NCBI GenBank assembly: GCA_002495025.1
Contig: DADP01000041.1
Span: 1-18,325, forward strand
Reading direction: 5' to 3'
Length of the DNA: 18,325 nt
DNA from: Desulfurococcaceae archaeon UBA285
Lineage (GTDB): Archaea > Thermoproteota > Thermoprotei_A > Sulfolobales > Desulfurococcaceae
Below, in pieces: positions 13,982 through 18,325 of the stretch (position 1 is the first letter of the stretch; every line of letters begins with the position of its first letter). The notes under the pieces were generated by a model. The model ran no database searches. It was not told the DNA's origin and saw only the letters and a list, made by a program, of their open reading frames with translations. Made by a program: the position numbers and the translations under genes.

Positions 13982-15268
13982 TTAGGATTCTATTATCCGG
14001 CTTTTCGGATATAATTTTAGCATTATTATCCATATAACTAGTGGTATCAACCACAATAATACAATAGTTGTAATCGAGTACTTAGAAGCAACTGCTATTG
14101 CTTCTTGGTGGCTTAGACTTGGAGACAACACCGTATAATAGTGGTCTTTCAGTAGGCCGTAGAGTGTTGGGCCTAGACCCCATCCAAGATTGTTTAGTAT
14201 ATTGAAGACGGCGAATACAGTTGCTCTATACTCTTGTTTTGTCACCTCGCTGAGTACACTACTAATATTGGGATACGCCAGAGTAGTAAACATCATTCCA
14301 GCTAGTGCGAGTATTGCTGGTGGTAGTAATATTGCTAGTTCTTCTCTTCCAAACGGATATGGATATAGAACGAATGAGAGCATTACTAGAATGCCTATTG
14401 TAACACCTAGTATACTGATTTTTACTCTTCCAAGTACATCTCCTTTTTTCACTCTACGGTCTGCTAGTAGACCACCCATAATATGTCCAATTATTATCGA
14501 TATAGAAGACAGAGTCAATATTATTGTCGCGGTACCTTTGCTAACACCCCACGCATCCATTAAGAAGTTAACAGCATATCTTGTAATTGCGCCCCACGGC
14601 ATTCCCCAGAAGAAGATCAATATAAATAGAGCTATAATAGCAGGCGTGGTAATGGTTTTCAATGCTCCTTTAGCTTTATACTCTCTACTCTTCACTGTTC
14701 TACCGGGTAGGGTCTTATAGGTTTTTTCAATAATGGTGAAAGCTATAGGAGTGAAGACTAGTACGAGAGCTCCAAGCACACTATAACCTGTTCTCCAAGC
14801 TAGTAGTAAACCTATTATTAATCCTAGCGGGTAGCCGATTGCTGTGCTTGCATAATATACGGCATATCCAGTACCTCTACGCTCTTCAGGCGTGGTATCT
14901 GCTATTATACCCATAACAGCTGGATATGCACCCATCATGCCAAGAGTAAACAATGAAAACCCTATTGTCAACATGCTAAGTCCTTGTGATGTACCAACGA
15001 GGAATAAACCAATAGACATTAATAGACACATTACAACTAGAATTTTTGTTTTTCCTAGTTTATCTGCCAGTATACCCATTGGTATAGAGAATATTATTGC
15101 AATAATACTCGGTATTGTTACAAGCCATAAACCCGCAATAGCCTCGTATTCGTGTTCTGCACCGGGAATTACTCCCTCTTGCCACATTGACTTAACAACT
15201 GCCGCATACATGTAGTTTGCTGTAGAGAGAAATAAGACTATTAGAGCTATTAAAACAAGGTGTTTCAT
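13982..15268 (-). CDS. Major facilitator superfamily transporter
   Basis: Secondary transporter of 428 residues with 12 hydrophobic segments. MFS motif A is seen after TM2 (GILADKLGKTKIL) and its counterpart in the second half (GGLLADRRVKKGD); a long cytoplasmic loop with TVKSREYKAKG separates the halves. The N-terminal half also has TPEERRGTGYAVYY and the C-terminal half TKQEYRATVFAVFN, a repeated pattern typical of the superfamily. Start: ATG 15268 in the context GTGTTTAAAATG; the in-frame GTG at 15277 is 4 bases from the stop of the hydrolase gene and is an alternative. The substrate cannot be read from sequence. Position before a GDPD gene suggests uptake of a glycerophosphodiester or related polar head group, or release of the product; this is inferred. 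Confidence 0.88.
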   Translation of the reverse strand: MKHLVLIALIVLFLSTANYMYAAVVKSMWQEGVIPGAEHEYEAIAGLWLVTIPSIIAIIFSIPMGILADKLGKTKILVVMCLLMSIGLFLVGTSQGLSMLTIGFSLFTLGMMGAYPAVMGIIADTTPEERRGTGYAVYYASTAIGYPLGLIIGLLLAWRTGYSVLGALVLVFTPIAFTIIEKTYKTLPGRTVKSREYKAKGALKTITTPAIIALFILIFFWGMPWGAITRYAVNFLMDAWGVSKGTATIILTLSSISIIIGHIMGGLLADRRVKKGDVLGRVKISILGVTIGILVMLSFVLYPYPFGREELAILLPPAILALAGMMFTTLAYPNISSVLSEVTKQEYRATVFAVFNILNNLGWGLGPTLYGLLKDHYYTVLSPSLSHQEAIAVASKYSITTIVLLWLIPLVIWIIMLKLYPKSRIIES

Positions 15269-15281
15269 TTTAAACACTCTT

Positions 15282-16178
15282 CTACAAGTATTTTGAGAGG
15301 AAGTCTATGAGTTTCTTCTTGTATTCTACTCCATAATCCATCCATACACCTACATGTCGTGTGTCAACAAACCATACTTCTACACTTGGAGAAGACTTCT
15401 TTAGTGTTTCATATAGTGTCTTGTATTCTTCGAGTGATATCAAGTCGTCTTTGGTGGGTGCTATGAGTAATACTGGTGCTTTAACTTTCTCTGCATACTT
15501 ATACATTACGAGTTGATCTGGGTCAACGCCTGTTTTAGAAGTAGTAAGCTTTATTATCAATGGATAACTAATTCTCAGTAAGAACCTCATAGGTCCCTTT
15601 ACCCTGTTTATCCACCTCCTACCAGAAGCTTTTATATCAACATATGGACTGTCAAGTATTACAGCGTCAACGCTTGTTTTACTGGCAGTCATAATAGAGA
15701 TAGCTCCACCCATTGAAAAACCGTAGACAGCTATTTTCTTAAACCCCTTCTCGCGGAGCATGTTGACAATGTCTGCTACATCATCTGATTCTCTATAACC
15801 CAGTGTGGTTACGTCGCCGCCGCTTTCACCATGAGCTCGCATATCTATTGTTACCACTGTAAAACCGGCTTTTCCAAGTACTTCGAGAGCTGGCTTCATA
15901 TAGTCTTCATCCCACTTGCTAGAAGTATACCCGTGTATTAATACAACTGCTTTCTCGCCGCTCCCCTTTACCAGCCAACCCTTCAATTCAACGCCATCAC
16001 GAGTTTTATACGTGAACTCTTCGTATTCTAATCCAAGGTCTTTTGGAGTCCACTTAAGGATTTTTCTAGGTGGTTTTGCTAGTTTTCCAGCTGCGATAAA
16101 TGATATTGCTAATATTACTACGAGTAGTAAAACTAACAGTCCTAGAATTATAGAAGCTATCAACGCTAAGGGATCCAC
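15282..16178 (-). CDS. Membrane-anchored alpha/beta hydrolase (serine hydrolase)
   Basis: Probable esterase/lipase-type enzyme of 298 residues. A single N-terminal transmembrane helix (about 5-30) is followed by a soluble alpha/beta-hydrolase domain: HGYTSSKW (82-89) for the oxyanion hole, nucleophile Ser155 in GFSMGG (153-158), acid Asp244 or Asp245 in TKDD, and His275 in RHVGVW. The sequence resembles the BAAT/YqkD-like 'alpha/beta hydrolase of unknown specificity' group. The basic residues after the helix (KLAKPPRKILK) suggest the enzyme domain faces the cytoplasm. Start: GTG 16178, with GGGGAT five to six bases upstream; the predicted promoter gives a 12-base leader. It is first gene of an operon with the MFS transporter and GDPD, which makes a lysophospholipid- or ester-cleaving role plausible but unproven. 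Confidence 0.88.
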   Translation of the reverse strand: MDPLALIASIILGLLVLLLVVILAISFIAAGKLAKPPRKILKWTPKDLGLEYEEFTYKTRDGVELKGWLVKGSGEKAVVLIHGYTSSKWDEDYMKPALEVLGKAGFTVVTIDMRAHGESGGDVTTLGYRESDDVADIVNMLREKGFKKIAVYGFSMGGAISIMTASKTSVDAVILDSPYVDIKASGRRWINRVKGPMRFLLRISYPLIIKLTTSKTGVDPDQLVMYKYAEKVKAPVLLIAPTKDDLISLEEYKTLYETLKKSSPSVEVWFVDTRHVGVWMDYGVEYKKKLIDFLSKYL

Positions 16179-16211
16179 TGAAATCCCCAGTTATAATAAA
16201 AGAACACATAT

Positions 16212-16222
16212 GATATAAATAC
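16212..16222 (-). promoter_or_regulatory. Putative TATA element of the hydrolase-MFS-GDPD operon
   Basis: On the minus strand AGTATTTATATC-like sequence lies about 26 bp before position 16190, giving a 12-base leader with GGGGAT as ribosome-binding site. Confidence 0.45.
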
Positions 16223-16232
16223 TTTAAAACCA

Positions 16233-16243
16233 AGTGAATCACT
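16233..16243. promoter_or_regulatory. Perfect 11-bp dyad between divergent promoters
   Basis: AGTGA-A-TCACT sits between the two TATA-like elements of the divergent hydrolase operon and nuclease gene, abutting the TATA element of the latter. Short but perfectly symmetric; a regulator site is possible. Confidence 0.3.
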
Positions 16244-16251
16244 ATTTATAA
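16243..16251 (+). promoter_or_regulatory. Putative TATA element of the nuclease gene
   Basis: TATTTATAA lies about 26 bp before a predicted start near 16273, within the imperfect dyad at 16258-16275, leaving a leader of about 18 bases without a clear Shine-Dalgarno. Confidence 0.4.
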
Positions 16252-16257
16252 CACTCT

Positions 16258-16275
16258 CTTGTAATTAATAACAAG
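16258..16275. promoter_or_regulatory. Near-perfect 18-bp dyad at the nuclease gene start
   Basis: CTTGTAATTAATAACAAG differs from its own reverse complement at one mirrored base pair of positions only. It overlaps the predicted transcription start of the nuclease gene. Low sequence complexity weakens the case. Confidence 0.3.
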
Positions 16276-16290
16276 TTATGGCGTAAAACC

Positions 16291-18325
16291 ATGAAGAAAA
16301 CCACAATTACACCTCTAATAGCATTAATTCTCTTAGTAGCAACAACATTTCTAGTACAAATCTCCACAGTACAAGCTACAATAGGTATACACAGCGACTT
16401 TCCACACGCTGGAGTAGTGGTCACAGAGGTTATGGATGGTGATACAATACGTATTTCACCACCTGTATTAGTTAATGGCACATATAGAAGTGTTGTTAGA
16501 CTAGCAGATATTGATACACCAGAAACTGGAACACTGGAAGGAGACAATGCAAAACAAGCACTGAGAGACCTACTAGTGCAACACGGTGGGGTAGTGTATT
16601 TAGATATAGATAAAGCTAGGGGGGTAGATGATTATGGTAGAATAATTGCTGTTGTATATGTAAGAGTAAGTGCAACACATTTGTTAAATGTAAATAAGTG
16701 GCTAGTAGACAATGGATATGCAAGTATAAGTGACTACACAGACAACGACTTCGATCCATCGAAGTGGAGTCTATACATTGAATACCCCGTTGAAAACGAA
16801 AAGCCACCGGTTTTAAAGAGAGTAGTATTGGCTAGTCTACCACAAGGAGTTAGTTATGGTACTTCATGGGGTGTTAGAGTAGCTGTAACGCCTGATGGAA
16901 ACTATATTGGTGTAGCTTTCTCCGAGTATAACACTTATCACTTATGGGTTGTAATACTAGATAAATATGGTAATATTGTTAGAAGTGTTAATTTAAGCGA
17001 TGTAGCTGTTCAATATGGATTAGCTAATGTCACTAATGTATTTCGTGGTATGCTCACTATAGCGGCCAATAACTCTGGATTTCTAGTAGCATGGACCCAA
17101 TATAGTGCTGTTATTGGATCTGGTTCACCACGCTCTAGGATTACATTGTTTACTTATATCCCCATAGATCGCAACCAACCAATACCCTATAATATTAGTA
17201 TCAACCAGTTCTTCTATTTGCACAATGGAACGTATCAATATCATCCACATGCATTGTGGTATTGTAATGGATCTGACAACTGCTATTGGATAATAGTATA
17301 CCACTATAATCAGAGAACCTACTCTTATGCTGTTGCTCCTGATTTAACTACGAGAATACCAAGCGGTGGCTATAGATTAGATCTAAGTACTAGAACTCCA
17401 TCTAGTGATCCAACAGGTATAGCAGTTGGTATTGACGTACTAAGTGGTGTACTATATGATCCAGTCACAAAGAAGTATATTGCCGTCGCTAGAAACTATA
17501 CTGATACAACAGGATACGACATTGAGTTATGGACTGGAAGTATAGATGTACAAGGAGGTAATCTCACAGTTGATAGAATATCAGTTGACAATAGACAGGG
17601 AGACCAGGGGCCAATGCCAGAGGTCTATGATACAACCAGCGGCGGCACCACTATCTATTATTCCTATAACAATGTATATCCCATGTATTCCGCTTTACTA
17701 GCTAGTGGTGGCAGAGCCCTTGTAGTATATAATGACACGGCTTCTTCTATGGTCTATACAGTAGTAGACTTATCCTCTGGTAATATATTAAGGTATACAT
17801 TGCTTGATTATGGTAACGCAACCATCTTCTATTCATGGATTGCCGGCGGTAGTGATGGATGGTTGCTTGCTTATAGTGCTCGCGGCTATGTAAACATTAC
17901 ATTAGTCGGCGTCGACGGATCCAATACTGGGTTAATAGCATTGGCTGATCAAAATTCAGCCTACATTAGAGCAGCCTATGACCCTGCTAGTAGATTATTC
18001 CCTGTTGTCTACGCTGTAAAAGACCTCGTGACAGGAAATTACAATATTCACTTAGTTTTATACAATGAAACAAGCAAGCTACTTGGAAGATACGTGATAC
18101 CCATCAATAATAGTGGAGTAGTAAATGTAATACCAATAAACATCAAGGTTCTTCCCAATGGTGGTTCAGGCATAATAGTAATTTTAACCATTGAAGAAAA
18201 TACCCTGGTTGCATATTATCTATCAAGTGATTATCCAAAGAGTCAGAATCCAGCACCTATTCCACTACCACTAGAAACAACAACTACACCTACAATAACG
18301 ACAACAGAGACATCACCCAATGCAA
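16291..18325 (+). CDS. Secreted staphylococcal-nuclease-like protein with long beta-repeat ectodomain (cut by window edge)
   Basis: Open frame of 678 codons running off the right edge. Residues 1-30 are a signal peptide (MKKTTITPLIALILLVATTF, cleavage near VQA). Residues 40-165 form an SNase domain in which all key positions of staphylococcal nuclease are present: Asp51 in DGDT (=D21), Arg70, Asp75 and Glu78 in RLADIDTPE (=R35, D40, E43), and Arg117 in DDYGR (=R87). An extracellular Ca2+-dependent nuclease is therefore likely. About 490 residues follow with some eight related units of 45-65 residues, each a polar turn then a strand such as GFLVAWTQYS, KYIAVARNY, RALVVYND or GWLLAYSA, suggesting a beta-propeller. 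From about residue 662 comes a Pro/Thr-rich stalk (PIPLPLETTTT), so a C-terminal membrane anchor is expected outside the window. It is divergent from the hydrolase operon. The nuclease call is firm; the propeller is inferred. Confidence 0.85.
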   Translation, partial: MKKTTITPLIALILLVATTFLVQISTVQATIGIHSDFPHAGVVVTEVMDGDTIRISPPVLVNGTYRSVVRLADIDTPETGTLEGDNAKQALRDLLVQHGGVVYLDIDKARGVDDYGRIIAVVYVRVSATHLLNVNKWLVDNGYASISDYTDNDFDPSKWSLYIEYPVENEKPPVLKRVVLASLPQGVSYGTSWGVRVAVTPDGNYIGVAFSEYNTYHLWVVILDKYGNIVRSVNLSDVAVQYGLANVTNVFRGMLTIAANNSGFLVAWTQYSAVIGSGSPRSRITLFTYIPIDRNQPIPYNISINQFFYLHNGTYQYHPHALWYCNGSDNCYWIIVYHYNQRTYSYAVAPDLTTRIPSGGYRLDLSTRTPSSDPTGIAVGIDVLSGVLYDPVTKKYIAVARNYTDTTGYDIELWTGSIDVQGGNLTVDRISVDNRQGDQGPMPEVYDTTSGGTTIYYSYNNVYPMYSALLASGGRALVVYNDTASSMVYTVVDLSSGNILRYTLLDYGNATIFYSWIAGGSDGWLLAYSARGYVNITLVGVDGSNTGLIALADQNSAYIRAAYDPASRLFPVVYAVKDLVTGNYNIHLVLYNETSKLLGRYVIPINNSGVVNVIPINIKVLPNGGSGIIVILTIEENTLVAYYLSSDYPKSQNPAPIPLPLETTTTPTITTTETSPNA

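Noticed and set aside
14190..14720. 176-codon plus-strand ORF
   Set aside because: Lies wholly inside the MFS gene on the opposite strand; the product has no family pattern, and the MFS reading has 12 helices and two motif A copies.
16242..16547. 101-codon minus-strand ORF
   Set aside because: Antisense to the signal peptide and catalytic motifs of the SNase gene.
1..18325. Mobile elements, CRISPR arrays, tRNA or rRNA genes
   Set aside because: No transposase or integrase motifs, no regularly spaced direct repeats, and no tRNA- or rRNA-like segments seen on reading both strands.

Overview
The window looks like chromosomal DNA from a hyperthermophilic crenarchaeon, most likely of the Desulfurococcales (Staphylothermus/Desulfurococcus type). 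This is inferred from protein content and style, not from a marker gene. The DNA is roughly 40% GC. Arginine is mostly AGA/AGG and isoleucine is often ATA. GTG and TTG starts are common. Promoters carry TATA-type elements about 25 bp before leaderless or short-leader starts, and a GAGGTGA-type Shine-Dalgarno appears mainly inside operons. Exported proteins have Thr-rich stalks and C-terminal membrane anchors. No rRNA, tRNA, CRISPR array or insertion sequence was seen, and no stretch longer than about 200 bases lacks a gene.

Region by region. (1) 1-1938, minus: start of an ABC importer operon, with a membrane-anchored BMP/PnrA-type binding protein followed by its ATPase, which is cut by the window edge. 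(2) 2142-3362, plus: a fucose-isomerase-like protein, divergent from the importer. (3) 3367-7012, minus: a tight four-gene operon of a coiled-coil protein, an SPFH protein with C-terminal zinc ribbons, and two paralogous zinc-ribbon membrane proteins. It resembles the bacterial YdjGHI-type membrane-stress module. (4) 7100-7219, plus: a 39-residue acidic Cys-motif protein with a strong Shine-Dalgarno and a perfect dyad at its predicted transcription start. (5) 7235-10479: a TSUP-family anion transporter (minus), an inosine/xanthosine triphosphatase (plus) and an NhaC-type Na+/H+ antiporter (plus). (6) 10565-13258: a sodium:solute symporter and a tiny two-helix partner (minus), divergent from a regulator (plus) that joins a winged helix to a periplasmic-binding-protein-like domain. 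An 18-bp perfect dyad lies between them. (7) 13255-16178, minus: an operon of membrane-anchored alpha/beta hydrolase, MFS transporter and glycerophosphodiester phosphodiesterase. (8) 16291 to the right edge, plus: a secreted staphylococcal-nuclease-like enzyme fused to a long repetitive beta-rich ectodomain and a Thr/Pro-rich stalk, cut by the edge.

The common theme is the cell envelope: uptake of nucleosides or sugars, sodium cycling (NhaC export, symporter import), membrane maintenance, phospholipid-headgroup or polar-lipid salvage, and extracellular nucleic-acid degradation. The two best leads for something undescribed are the SPFH/zinc-ribbon operon and the symporter/regulator pair with its dyad.
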